A stretch of DNA of 22,646 bases, from NCBI GenBank assembly GCA_035632095.1, contig DASQHM010000191.1:1-22646 (forward strand), written 5' to 3'. The first letter of the stretch is position 1. Every line of letters begins with the position of its first letter. The DNA is from DASQHM01 sp035632095. GTDB taxonomy: Bacteria > Pseudomonadota > Alphaproteobacteria > Ferrovibrionales > Ferrovibrionaceae. Below the pieces are notes generated by a model. That model was not told where the DNA came from, ran no database searches, and saw nothing but the letters and a program-made list of their open reading frames with translations. Shown here one piece after another: positions 15,505-22,322 of the stretch. The position numbers were made by a program, and so were the translations under genes.

Positions 15505-16545
15505 CTACACGCCGAACGTATCGCGCCATTGCTTGATGACCTCGGGGATGCCGGTTGTGATCTCCTGAATCGATGGGCGGATCGTCTTCACGTCCTTGGC
15601 CGACTTGCCGCCGCCGAAGGCCGGAACCTCGGGGCGCATGGATTCGCTGAAATGATCGACCCAGACCTTGGAGGCTTCGACGCTGAGCAGGAACTCCATG
15701 AACAGCCTGGCCGCGTTCGGGTGGTGCGCGCCCTTCATGATGCCGGAAGGCGCGATGATCAGCACCGTGCCGTCGGTCGGATAGATCATGGCGATCGGGT
15801 TGCCTTTGGCCGCGCTTTCCAGCGCCGTCGCCGCCGGGCCGCTGCCCGCCACGAGACGCTCGCCCGCGTTCAGCATGGTCACCGTATCGTTGATCGAGCG
15901 GCCGATCTGCGGATTGTTGGCCTTCAGCTTTTCGAAGAAGTCCCAGCCGTAGAGTTTTCTCAGCGTCAGCGCCCAAGTGCCGACGTAGCCGCTGAAGCCG
16001 GGATGGCCGAGCGCGATCTTGTCCTTCCATTTCGGATCGAGCAGGTCGGTCCAGTTCTTCGGCGCATCCGCCTCCTTGAGCTTCGCGGTGTTGAAGGCAA
16101 TGCCGATCAGCCCGGCCGAGGTGACGTGGTAGAAGCCGTCGGGGTCGATGTTCTTGTAGATGTCGAGCACTTTCGACGCGTTTTCGGGCACGTATTTTTC
16201 CAGCAGGCCCTTTTCCTTCAGATAGACGTAGTGGCCCACGTCGGTTGAACTCAGCACGTCCACCTGCATGGCGCCGGCCTTGATCTCCTGGCTGACGCGC
16301 TGGAACGCCACCTGCGCCGTGGTCCGCACCACCGCCACCTTGATGCCCGGATACTTCGCCTCGAACGCGCGGCCAAGGGCTTGCGCCGTGATGTCGTCGG
16401 AATGGGCGGTGTACCAAGTGAGCTCACCCTCTTTCTTCGCCGCTGCGTAAAGCTCGGCTTCGTGACCCGATTGCGCCGGCGTTTGCGTGACGAAGAACAT
16501 CGCCGCCACAAGCCCGGCCGCGACAGACATCATTTTGGTAAGCAT
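15505..16545 (-). CDS. Extracellular solute-binding protein (family 1, ferric/organic-anion type)
   Basis: Periplasmic substrate-binding subunit of the importer; 346 residues. A signal peptide is clear (MLTKMMSVAAGLVAAMFFVTQTPAQS, cleavage near residue 25-27). The mature part reads AELYAAAKKEGELTWYTAHSDDITAQALGRAFEAKYPGIKV, the FbpA/AfuA-like start. Later segments (DVLSSTDVGHYVYLKEKGLLEKY, GIAFNTAKL, TDGTVLIIAPSGIMKGAHHPNAARLFMEFLLS) fit the same group. I do not see the adjacent Tyr-Tyr pair that binds iron in FbpA, so an organic ligand is more likely. The ATG at 16545 has GGGAGG upstream. It sits 30 bases after a crotonase gene and heads the transporter genes. Confidence 0.9.
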   Translation of the reverse strand: MLTKMMSVAAGLVAAMFFVTQTPAQSGHEAELYAAAKKEGELTWYTAHSDDITAQALGRAFEAKYPGIKVAVVRTTAQVAFQRVSQEIKAGAMQVDVLSSTDVGHYVYLKEKGLLEKYVPENASKVLDIYKNIDPDGFYHVTSAGLIGIAFNTAKLKEADAPKNWTDLLDPKWKDKIALGHPGFSGYVGTWALTLRKLYGWDFFEKLKANNPQIGRSINDTVTMLNAGERLVAGSGPAATALESAAKGNPIAMIYPTDGTVLIIAPSGIMKGAHHPNAARLFMEFLLSVEASKVWVDHFSESMRPEVPAFGGGKSAKDVKTIRPSIQEITTGIPEVIKQWRDTFGV

Positions 16546-16575
16546 GGTCCCTCCCCTTAGACCTGCCGCGGCCGT

Positions 16576-17391
16576 TCAGCGTCCGCGGAACTTCGGCGGG
16601 CGTTTTTCCGCCCACGCCGCTACGCCCTCCTTCAAATCCTCCGACCGGGCCGTCGCCGCGATGGCGCGCGACAACGCGCCCTCGTCCAGCTCGTTCCGCG
16701 CGATCTCGTTCAACGCCCGCTTCATGCCCTGCACGGCGAGCGGCGCCAATTCGAGCAACAATTCCGCCAGTTCGTCGACCCGCGCGGCCAGGCGGTCGGC
16801 GGCGACGATCTCGTCGAGAAACCCGATCCGCAACATCTCATCCGCGTCGATGGTCACGGCGGTCAGGAACAACCGCTTCGCCGCCGCCAAGCCGAGGCGG
16901 CTGACGTAGCGTTTGAGGCCGCCCTTGTAGTAGTGCACGCCGAGACGGGCGGCGGGCATGCGGAACTCGCACGCCGGCACGCCGATGCGGAAGTCGCAGG
17001 CCAGCGCCAGGTCCGTGGCGCCACCGTAGACGCCGCCGTTCAAGGCGCAGATGGTCGGCTTGGATAAGCGCTCCAGCCGGTCGGTCAGCGTCTCGAAGGA
17101 AATCTCGTGGTCCGCGCTGTCCTTCGCACGCGGCGTGCCGATGGCGCCGATGTGATAGCCGGCGCTGAAGCTCTTGCCCGTGCCGGTCAGCACCAACACG
17201 CGCGCCTCCGGGTCCGCGTCGATCTCCGCCAGCATGCGAAGCAACGCGGCGATGTCGTCCGGCTCGAGGCGGTTGTGCTGGCGCGGCCGGTTGAGACGAA
17301 TGGTCACCCGCGCGCCGTCCCGCGAGAGCAGCGGCGCACCCCCCGCCGCATCTGTCTCTTTCGCGGCCGCCCGGTTCACGTCAGCCCTCAC
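16576..17391 (-). CDS. Enoyl-CoA hydratase/isomerase family protein with Asp/Ala at the catalytic Glu positions
   Basis: A crotonase-fold protein of 271 residues. SFSAGYHIGAIG (74-85) and NGGVYGGATDLALACDFRIG (118-137) form the oxyanion hole. By motif alignment the rat E144 position is D127 and the E164 position is A147 (MPAARLGVHYYKGG), so classical hydration is unlikely. The C-terminus EGVAAWAEKRPPKFRGR is typical. A GTG at 17391 (GAGG 5 bases upstream) or a GTG at 17379 may be the start. The first 20 residues are low-complexity. It lies 7 bases after the ABM-fold gene and 30 bases before the solute-binding protein, in the same transcription unit. Confidence 0.87.
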   Translation of the reverse strand: MRADVNRAAAKETDAAGGAPLLSRDGARVTIRLNRPRQHNRLEPDDIAALLRMLAEIDADPEARVLVLTGTGKSFSAGYHIGAIGTPRAKDSADHEISFETLTDRLERLSKPTICALNGGVYGGATDLALACDFRIGVPACEFRMPAARLGVHYYKGGLKRYVSRLGLAAAKRLFLTAVTIDADEMLRIGFLDEIVAADRLAARVDELAELLLELAPLAVQGMKRALNEIARNELDEGALSRAIAATARSEDLKEGVAAWAEKRPPKFRGR

Positions 17392-17398
17392 TCCGGCC

Positions 17399-17683
17399 TC
17401 AGACTTCGACCATGCGCTGCACGACGGGCGGGCCCGCCATGTAAGGCCCCATCTTGCGGCCGAGGTCCTTGAAATAGTCGGTACTGCGATGCAGTTCGGT
17501 CGCGGCCTTGTCTTCGTAGCGCTCCATGAAGACGTAGGTCTGCGGGTCTTCGCCTTTGCAAAGCGTGTAGAGCTTGCAGCCCGGTTCGTTGGCGTTGACC
17601 TTGGCGACCAGCTCCTTGGCCACCGCCTCGAAATCCTTCTCGCTTCCCGGCTTCACTTTGATGGTGGCGACGATTGCCAGCAC
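17399..17683 (-). CDS. Antibiotic biosynthesis monooxygenase (ABM/YgiN-like) domain protein
   Basis: A 94-residue ferredoxin-like-fold protein: MLAIVATIKVKPGSEKDFEAVAKELVAKVNANEPGCKLYTLCKG, then YVFMERYEDKAATELHRSTDYFKDLGRKM. The conserved H65 of the ABM family is present. Members are cofactor-free monooxygenases, quinol oxidases or simple dimeric ligand-binding proteins, so activity is uncertain. The GTG at 17683 was chosen over the ATG at 17701 because GGAGG lies 5 bases before it and the fold begins directly. It is the first gene of the long minus-strand cluster and faces a divergent crotonase 152 bases away, which may share regulation. Confidence 0.85.
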   Translation of the reverse strand: MLAIVATIKVKPGSEKDFEAVAKELVAKVNANEPGCKLYTLCKGEDPQTYVFMERYEDKAATELHRSTDYFKDLGRKMGPYMAGPPVVQRMVEV

Positions 17684-17835
17684 GGCGTCCTCCCGTTTCA
17701 TTGCGTTCGCGTTCGGTTCCCGGGCGACTCTAGCGCACGCCGAGCCGGCCTTGCGAGCGAAGATTCGCCTTTGCAGGCCGCCCGGCGGCATACCAGACTG
17801 TGGGCCATTCACCGCGATGCACAAGGAAAACGGCC

Positions 17836-18690
17836 GTGAGCTACGAGCAGATCATCTACTCCGTCGAAGACAGCATCCTCACCGTTACGCTGAACCGCCC
17901 CGACAAGCTCAACGCCTTCACCGAGCGCATGCGCCAGGAATTCATGGACGCGTTCGACCAGGCCGACGAAGACGACGACGTGCGCGCGATCATCGTCACG
18001 GGCGCCGGCCGGGGCTTCTGCGCCGGCGCGGACCTGTCGGCCGGCGGCAAGACCTTCGACCGCGCCGCGCGCGGCGGAACGAAGGAAAGATGGCGCGACG
18101 GAGGCGGGCTGGTTTCGCTCCGCATCTTCGAAAGCAAAAAGCCAGTGATCGCCGCCGTGAACGGACCCGCAGTCGGCGTCGGCGTCACCATGCAGCTGCC
18201 CATGGACATCCGTATCGCATCCACCGAGGCGCGCTTCGGTTTCGTCTTCTCCCGCCGCGGCGTCATGCCGGAAGCGTGCTCCGGCTGGTTTCTGCCGCGC
18301 ATCGTCGGCATTTCCCAGGCGCTGGAATGGGTCTATTCCGGCCGGGTATTTTCCGCGCAGGAAGCGCTCGAGGGACGCCTGGTGAAAAAAGTCGTGCCGC
18401 CCGCGGAATTGCTGCCGGCCGCCCGCGCCATCGCCCGCGAAATCGCCGACAACACCTCCGCCGTGTCCATCGCCGTGTCGCGGCAATACTTATGGCGCAT
18501 GCTCGGCGCCGACCATCCGATGGAAGCACACAAGATCGATTCGCGCGGCATTCCCGCGCTTGGCGCCGGCGCCGATGCCTACGAAGGCGTGAGCTCGTTC
18601 CTGGAGAAGCGGAAGCCGAAATTCACCATGCGGCCCAGCAAGGACATGCCGGACTTCTATCCGTGGTGGAAGGACCGGCCGTTCGAGTAG
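17836..18690 (+). CDS. Enoyl-CoA hydratase/isomerase family protein (crotonase fold)
   Basis: The protein is 284 residues. It has NRPDKLNAFTERMRQEFMDAF, the oxyanion segment GRGFCAGADLS (59-69) and NGPAVGVGVTMQLPMDIRIAS (109-129). The subfamily motif FGFVFSRRGVMPEACSGWFLPRIVG (134-158) carries a Glu at E146 rather than at the rat E144/E164 positions (here T118 and F138). This PEA-type motif is found in crotonases annotated as isomerases or dehydratases. The tail MRPSKDMPDFYPWW is extended. The GTG at 17836 has AAGGA upstream; an ATG at 17800 gives an implausible extension. It is divergent from the minus-strand cluster and followed by a hairpin terminator. Confidence 0.88.
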   Translation: MSYEQIIYSVEDSILTVTLNRPDKLNAFTERMRQEFMDAFDQADEDDDVRAIIVTGAGRGFCAGADLSAGGKTFDRAARGGTKERWRDGGGLVSLRIFESKKPVIAAVNGPAVGVGVTMQLPMDIRIASTEARFGFVFSRRGVMPEACSGWFLPRIVGISQALEWVYSGRVFSAQEALEGRLVKKVVPPAELLPAARAIAREIADNTSAVSIAVSRQYLWRMLGADHPMEAHKIDSRGIPALGAGADAYEGVSSFLEKRKPKFTMRPSKDMPDFYPWWKDRPFE

Positions 18691-18702
18691 CCGGCGTGGA
18701 GT

Positions 18703-18732
18703 CCCCATCGGCGCGCGAGCGCGCCGATGGGG
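18703..18732. terminator. Hairpin terminator between crotonase and LLM genes
   Basis: A perfect 13-bp stem CCCCATCGGCGCG (18703-18715) pairs with 18720-18732 around a CGAG tetraloop, in the 51 bases between converging stops (18690 and 18742). It lacks a clear T-tract but its position and strength support a shared terminator. Confidence 0.75.
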
Positions 18733-18741
18733 TTCATGCGA

Positions 18742-19845
18742 TCAGGCCACCGCGCGCGCCTGTTTTGGCTTCAGGTGCTTGACCCGCGGCATGACTTCCT
18801 TGGCGATCAGTTCCATGGAGTGCTGCCATGCCCGCGCGTTCTCCGAATAGTCGAAGCAGAACATGAGCAGGCAGCCGAAGCCGCCGAGCTCCGCGTAGAC
18901 CTTTTCCAGCTTCGCCGCGACGGTGGTGGGCGATCCGATCAGCCAGTTGTGCCTGGCGCAGTATTCCGGCGTCACGTCGGAATCGGGCACGTCGGGCTTG
19001 TGCTTCAGGAACTCGAGGAAGCCGAACTGGCCGAGCAGCGGCAGGAAATATTCGCGGTACATGCGCCCCATCATGCCGCCGACCGAAAGCTTCATGGCTT
19101 CCGCGTCCGTGTCGGCGACGAAGATCTCGCGCACCATGCGCCACTCGGCGCGGCTCGGATTGCGCCCGCTCTTGCGCGCGCCCACCTCGACTGAATCCCA
19201 ATGGCTGCTCACATAAGCCGGATTGAGGTTGAGGCTCATGGGAATGAAGCCGCGCTCGCCGGCAAGCTTCAGCGTGTCGGAATTCTTGCTGAGACCCGCG
19301 ACGCCGATCGGCGGATGCGGCTTCTGGAACGGCTTGATGTGGGGGCGCAGCACGCCGAACATCTCGCCCGGCTTGTCCACCCTCCAATATTTGCCTTCAT
19401 AGTGGAACGGCTCGTCGCTGCTCCAGAGCTTCAAGATGATGTCGAGGGATTCGCGCGTCATGTCGCGGTTCTGCCCGGACATGCCGTCGACGTTGAACAT
19501 GGTCCAGTCGCTCGGCAGGCCGCTCGCCGCCACGCCGAAATTCAGGCGGCCCTGCGACAGGTGGTCGAGCATGGCGACCCGGTTCGCCAGTTCGGCCGGA
19601 TGATGATACGGGAGGAGAAAACCGCCGGGTCCGATGCGGATGCGCTTGGTCTGCATGAGCGCTTGCGCCACCAGATAGTCGGGCGTCGGATTGGGCTCCC
19701 AGGGCGCCGTGTGATGCTCGCCGATCCAGGCTTCCTGAAAGCCGAGTTCGTCGGCCCAGCGCAATACCTGCAAGTCCCACTGTTGTCCGTCATAGAGACT
19801 CCGCTCCGGCGGATGGGACGGCATGGTGAAAAGACCGAGGTCCAT
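18742..19845 (-). CDS. LLM-class flavin-dependent oxidoreductase
   Basis: A bacterial-luciferase-like barrel protein of 367 residues. MDLGLFTMPSHPPERSLYDGQQWDLQVLRWADELGFQEAWIGEHHTAPWEPNPTPDYLVAQAL (1-63) and RIRIGPGGFLLPYHHPAELANRVAMLDHLSQGRLNFGVAASGLPSD are characteristic. A late GSPTTVAAKLEKVYAELGGFG segment is the conserved C-terminal barrel piece. It would use reduced flavin and O2 to oxidise an unknown organic compound. It shares the GEHHTA/S active-site region with the LLM protein at 5353-6531 but differs strongly elsewhere. The ATG at 19845 has AGGGAG 6 bases upstream. It lies 141 bases downstream of the unrecognised gene on the same strand and may have its own promoter. Confidence 0.89.
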   Translation of the reverse strand: MDLGLFTMPSHPPERSLYDGQQWDLQVLRWADELGFQEAWIGEHHTAPWEPNPTPDYLVAQALMQTKRIRIGPGGFLLPYHHPAELANRVAMLDHLSQGRLNFGVAASGLPSDWTMFNVDGMSGQNRDMTRESLDIILKLWSSDEPFHYEGKYWRVDKPGEMFGVLRPHIKPFQKPHPPIGVAGLSKNSDTLKLAGERGFIPMSLNLNPAYVSSHWDSVEVGARKSGRNPSRAEWRMVREIFVADTDAEAMKLSVGGMMGRMYREYFLPLLGQFGFLEFLKHKPDVPDSDVTPEYCARHNWLIGSPTTVAAKLEKVYAELGGFGCLLMFCFDYSENARAWQHSMELIAKEVMPRVKHLKPKQARAVA

Positions 19846-19986
19846 TGGTTTCTCCCTGATGAATGCGATTTACGGCGAAAGCGCGTTCGGCGTGGATCCC
19901 TTCGCTGTGGATTGTGCCAAGAGTGTCGCGCCGCGCACCGGCAGAGGCAAGGCGCGCAGGCGAAGCGCGCGCGAATTACGTCGGCG

Positions 19987-21030
19987 CTAACGGCGAACCT
20001 GCCATGTCCAATTGGTGTGGCCGCGGTCGCGTCGCTCGACCATATCCAGCGCGAGGTCGCGATCGAACGCGGCGGCCGAGCCTTGCCACAGGCCGTTCCA
20101 GGCATCGAACACCGCGGGCGTGACGCCCGCCCGGCCGTCCATCAAGCGCCAGCCCGGCGAGCGCACGGTAGCCCTGTCCACGTCGCCGTCGAACGTCGCA
20201 TCGTCGCCCGAGCCGCGCAGCATAGCGGCAAGCCACATCGCAAAACCCAATGCGCCGCGTTGATTCGCCGTGCCGAGCAGCGATGCCGTTTCCTCCTGGA
20301 CCTGCAAGCCGATGAGCCGGCCGGTGAAGGCGCCGAGGCGCGCGGCTTCCGCCTCGCCGAGGAACGCGCACAGCACCGGCAGGAAGTTGCGGATATAAGC
20401 CAGAGCGTAGTTGCGTTTGGCCTTGGCGACCCGCTCCGGCGTCGGCCATGGCAGCTTCGGCGCAAGGGAAGGATCGAAGCGCGGCCCGCGCTCGTTGCGG
20501 ACGCGCCTGAGGCGCTCGTCCGGTGCTAGTTCCCGATCGTGCAGCTTGAAATACCCTTCGAGGCCCGGCTCGCCGTCGGTGGTGATGCTGGTGCAGACAA
20601 AGCCGAGGCGCGGCTCGCCGAGGCTGACGCCGCAATGGGCGTGAAAGCCGCGCGGCATGGCCAAGGCCACCGCGGTCGGCACGGCGGCGATGGCGGCGCC
20701 CTCCCAGATCCAGCGCGGCGGCGGGTAGCGCACCCAGCACTTCTCCGGCGATTCCGGCATGATCTCGACCTTCACGCCGCCGGACAGGTTCGAGAGATAG
20801 ATGTAGCGCGCGGCGGCCACCGCCGGCGGCAAGCCCTCGAGGCCAAGCGAACGGATGCCGGCGAGAAACTTTTCTTCGTGCTGCGTGCGGAACAGACGGA
20901 ACACGGCTTCCGCGGCAATCGCCTCGCCGTGCTTTTGCAGCACGGCCAGGATCAAGCCGATCAGGTAGTGATGATGCATGCGCTCGGCCGCGGCCCAGCA
21001 GCGCATTTCGGCGGGTAGGGTTGCGTCCAT
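19987..21030 (-). CDS. Hypothetical protein, family not recognised
   Basis: The protein is 347 residues, with no signal peptide or clear membrane segment. I do not recognise the family. Visible features are a His run H19-H21 in a helix-rich N-terminus, and a central strand-rich part with FHAHCGVSLGEPRLGFVCTSITTDGEPGLEGYFKLHDREL (129-168). A helical segment PTPERVAKAKRNYALAYIRNFLPVLCAFLGEAEAARLGAFTGRLIGLQVQEE (196-247) follows, with a Trp/Asp-rich C-terminus. The ATG at 21030 was chosen because codons upstream overlap the divergent promoter region; no strong ribosome-binding site is seen. It is divergent from nrtR with only 76 bases between, so it may be co-regulated with NAD genes, but no TAATACTC-type site is seen there. 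Coding status is supported by length and even codon use. Confidence 0.72.
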   Translation of the reverse strand: MDATLPAEMRCWAAAERMHHHYLIGLILAVLQKHGEAIAAEAVFRLFRTQHEEKFLAGIRSLGLEGLPPAVAAARYIYLSNLSGGVKVEIMPESPEKCWVRYPPPRWIWEGAAIAAVPTAVALAMPRGFHAHCGVSLGEPRLGFVCTSITTDGEPGLEGYFKLHDRELAPDERLRRVRNERGPRFDPSLAPKLPWPTPERVAKAKRNYALAYIRNFLPVLCAFLGEAEAARLGAFTGRLIGLQVQEETASLLGTANQRGALGFAMWLAAMLRGSGDDATFDGDVDRATVRSPGWRLMDGRAGVTPAVFDAWNGLWQGSAAAFDRDLALDMVERRDRGHTNWTWQVRR

Positions 21031-21106
21031 AGCGCCATTCTGCGCGCCAATTGCCAGCACGCCAACAACGACCGATGATACGGGCCGCAAAGATGCCCAT
21101 GCCTCC

Positions 21107-22153
21107 ATGACCCAAGCACGATCCCTCCCGCGCGCGCCCGAACCGCTGCCGGAAGGCAATGTGGTCATCGGGCTCAACGCCGCCATCGTCTCGGTGAGCG
21201 GCGATGAGCCGCGCGTGCTCACGGTGCGCCGCGTGCACCATGCCTTGGCCGTCGACGGCGGCACGAGCGATGCGGCCGGGCACGTCGGGGCCGAGGGACC
21301 GGACGCGCTACCTTTCGGGCCGTTCGAGCCGACGCGCCATCGCACCCTCGACAGCGGCTTGCGGCAGTGGGTCGGCGAGCAGACCGATCTCGAACTCGGC
21401 TATGTGGAGCAGCTCTACACCTTCGGCGACCGCGGCCGCGACCCGCGCGAGCGCGAAGGCGGGCCCCGCGTGGTCTCGGTCGGCTACCTGGCGCTCGTGC
21501 GCGAGGCCAGACTCGCCGGCGCGGGCGAGAGCTTCTGGCACGACTGGTACCGCTATTTTCCGTGGGAGGATTGGCGGCAAGGCCGCCCTGCCCTGCTCGA
21601 CCGCACCATCCGGCCGCTGCTTGACCTTTGGGCCAAGGGGGCAACCGGCATGTCCGAGCGCCGTGAGCGCGCGTTGCGCATCGCCACGGCTTTCGGCTTC
21701 GGCGGTGCCGCGTGGTCGGACGAACGGGTGCTGGACCGCTACGAGCTTCTCTACCAGTCGGCGCTGGTGGCGGAAGCACCGCGGGACCAGGGCGAGCCGG
21801 TTCGAGAGGACATGCCGGCGCTCGGCACGGCCATGCTGTTCGATCACCGGCGCATCCTCGCCACGGCCATGGGCCGGCTTCGCGGCAAGATCAAGTACCG
21901 GCCGGTGGTGTTCGAGCTCATGCCGCCAAGCTTCACGCTGTTGCAGCTGCAACGGACCGTCGAGGCGCTGGCCGGCCAGCGCCTGCACAAGCAGAACTTC
22001 CGCCGCCTGGTCGAGCAGACCGGCCTGGTGGAGCGGACGGGCCTGCGCGAGAGCCGCACCGGCGGGCGGCCGGCGGAGCAATTCCGCTTCCGCCGCGAGG
22101 TGCTGCTGGAACGTCCGGCGCCGGGGGTCAGGCTTCCCGGACGGCGGCGTTAG
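21107..22153 (+). CDS. nrtR: NrtR-type Nudix-related transcriptional regulator of NAD metabolism
   Basis: The protein is 348 residues with two parts. The N-terminal Nudix-like domain (about 18-175) contains NVVIGLNAAIVSVSGDEPRVLTVRR. Its Nudix box is degenerate around LRQWVGEQTDLELGYVEQLYTFGDRGRDP (85-113) and has lost most catalytic Glu, as in NrtR sensors that bind ADP-ribose or NAD-derived ligands. The C-terminal winged helix (about 267-332) includes FTLLQLQRTVEALAGQRLHKQNFRRLVEQTGLVERTG and GGRPAEQFRF. The ATG at 21107 was chosen as the last plausible start before the conserved domain; no clear ribosome-binding site. The gene is directly followed by nadA, whose promoter carries repeated TAATACTC sites. 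Regulator identity is strong from domain layout plus context; its ligand is inferred from the family. Confidence 0.88.
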   Translation: MTQARSLPRAPEPLPEGNVVIGLNAAIVSVSGDEPRVLTVRRVHHALAVDGGTSDAAGHVGAEGPDALPFGPFEPTRHRTLDSGLRQWVGEQTDLELGYVEQLYTFGDRGRDPREREGGPRVVSVGYLALVREARLAGAGESFWHDWYRYFPWEDWRQGRPALLDRTIRPLLDLWAKGATGMSERRERALRIATAFGFGGAAWSDERVLDRYELLYQSALVAEAPRDQGEPVREDMPALGTAMLFDHRRILATAMGRLRGKIKYRPVVFELMPPSFTLLQLQRTVEALAGQRLHKQNFRRLVEQTGLVERTGLRESRTGGRPAEQFRFRREVLLERPAPGVRLPGRRR

Positions 22154-22192
22154 GGGTTTGGAAAAGGGCGGAAAACCGCCATTTCAAACCCC
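22153..22192 (+). terminator. Hairpin immediately after nrtR
   Basis: Inverted arms GGGGTTTG (22153-22160) and CAAACCCC (22185-22192) enclose an inner stem GGCGG/CCGCC (22167-22171 and 22176-22180) with an AAAA loop. It starts at the nrtR stop codon. There is no T-tract, so it may act as a weak terminator or 3'-end stabiliser separating nrtR from the nadA promoter. Confidence 0.55.
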
Positions 22193-22204
22193 GGAAACCG
22201 GCCG

Positions 22205-22235
22205 TAATACTCGCTCTTGACAGCGCGTAATACTC
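22205..22235. promoter_or_regulatory. Two direct TAATACTC half-sites in the nadA promoter
   Basis: TAATACTC occurs at 22205-22212 and 22228-22235, 23 bp apart, about two helical turns. The second lies between the -35 and -10 of the predicted nadA promoter. Both match one arm of the palindrome at 22291-22311. These are probable repressor half-sites, most simply for the adjacent NrtR protein. Confidence 0.6.
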
Positions 22236-22246
22236 AATCCTAGCAT
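22217..22246 (+). promoter_or_regulatory. Predicted sigma-70 promoter of nadA
   Basis: A perfect -35 TTGACA (22217-22222) is followed after 18 bases by TAGCAT (22241-22246) as -10. Transcription would start near 22253, leaving a leader of about 70 bases that contains the palindromic operator. Confidence 0.6.
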
Positions 22247-22290
22247 AACGTCCATCGGCGAGGTGTGCTCGCCGGTTTTGTTGGGCCCTC

Positions 22291-22311
22291 TTATACTCAA
22301 AATGAGTACAA
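22291..22311. promoter_or_regulatory. Palindromic operator upstream of nadA
   Basis: TACTCA (22294-22299), AAA and TGAGTA (22303-22308) form a perfect 6-bp inverted repeat, extended by matching TT/AA at the outer edges (one mismatch). It abuts the nadA ribosome-binding site AAGGAG (22311-22316). Its arm matches the two TAATACTC half-sites upstream. Binding by NrtR would block transcription elongation or initiation. Confidence 0.7.
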
Positions 22312-22322
22312 AGGAGCGAACC

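Noticed and set aside
19900..19935. Possible sigma-54 promoter (TTGGCAC) upstream of the second LLM gene
   Set aside because: The GG to GC spacing is 11 rather than 10 bases and the -12 element is poor.
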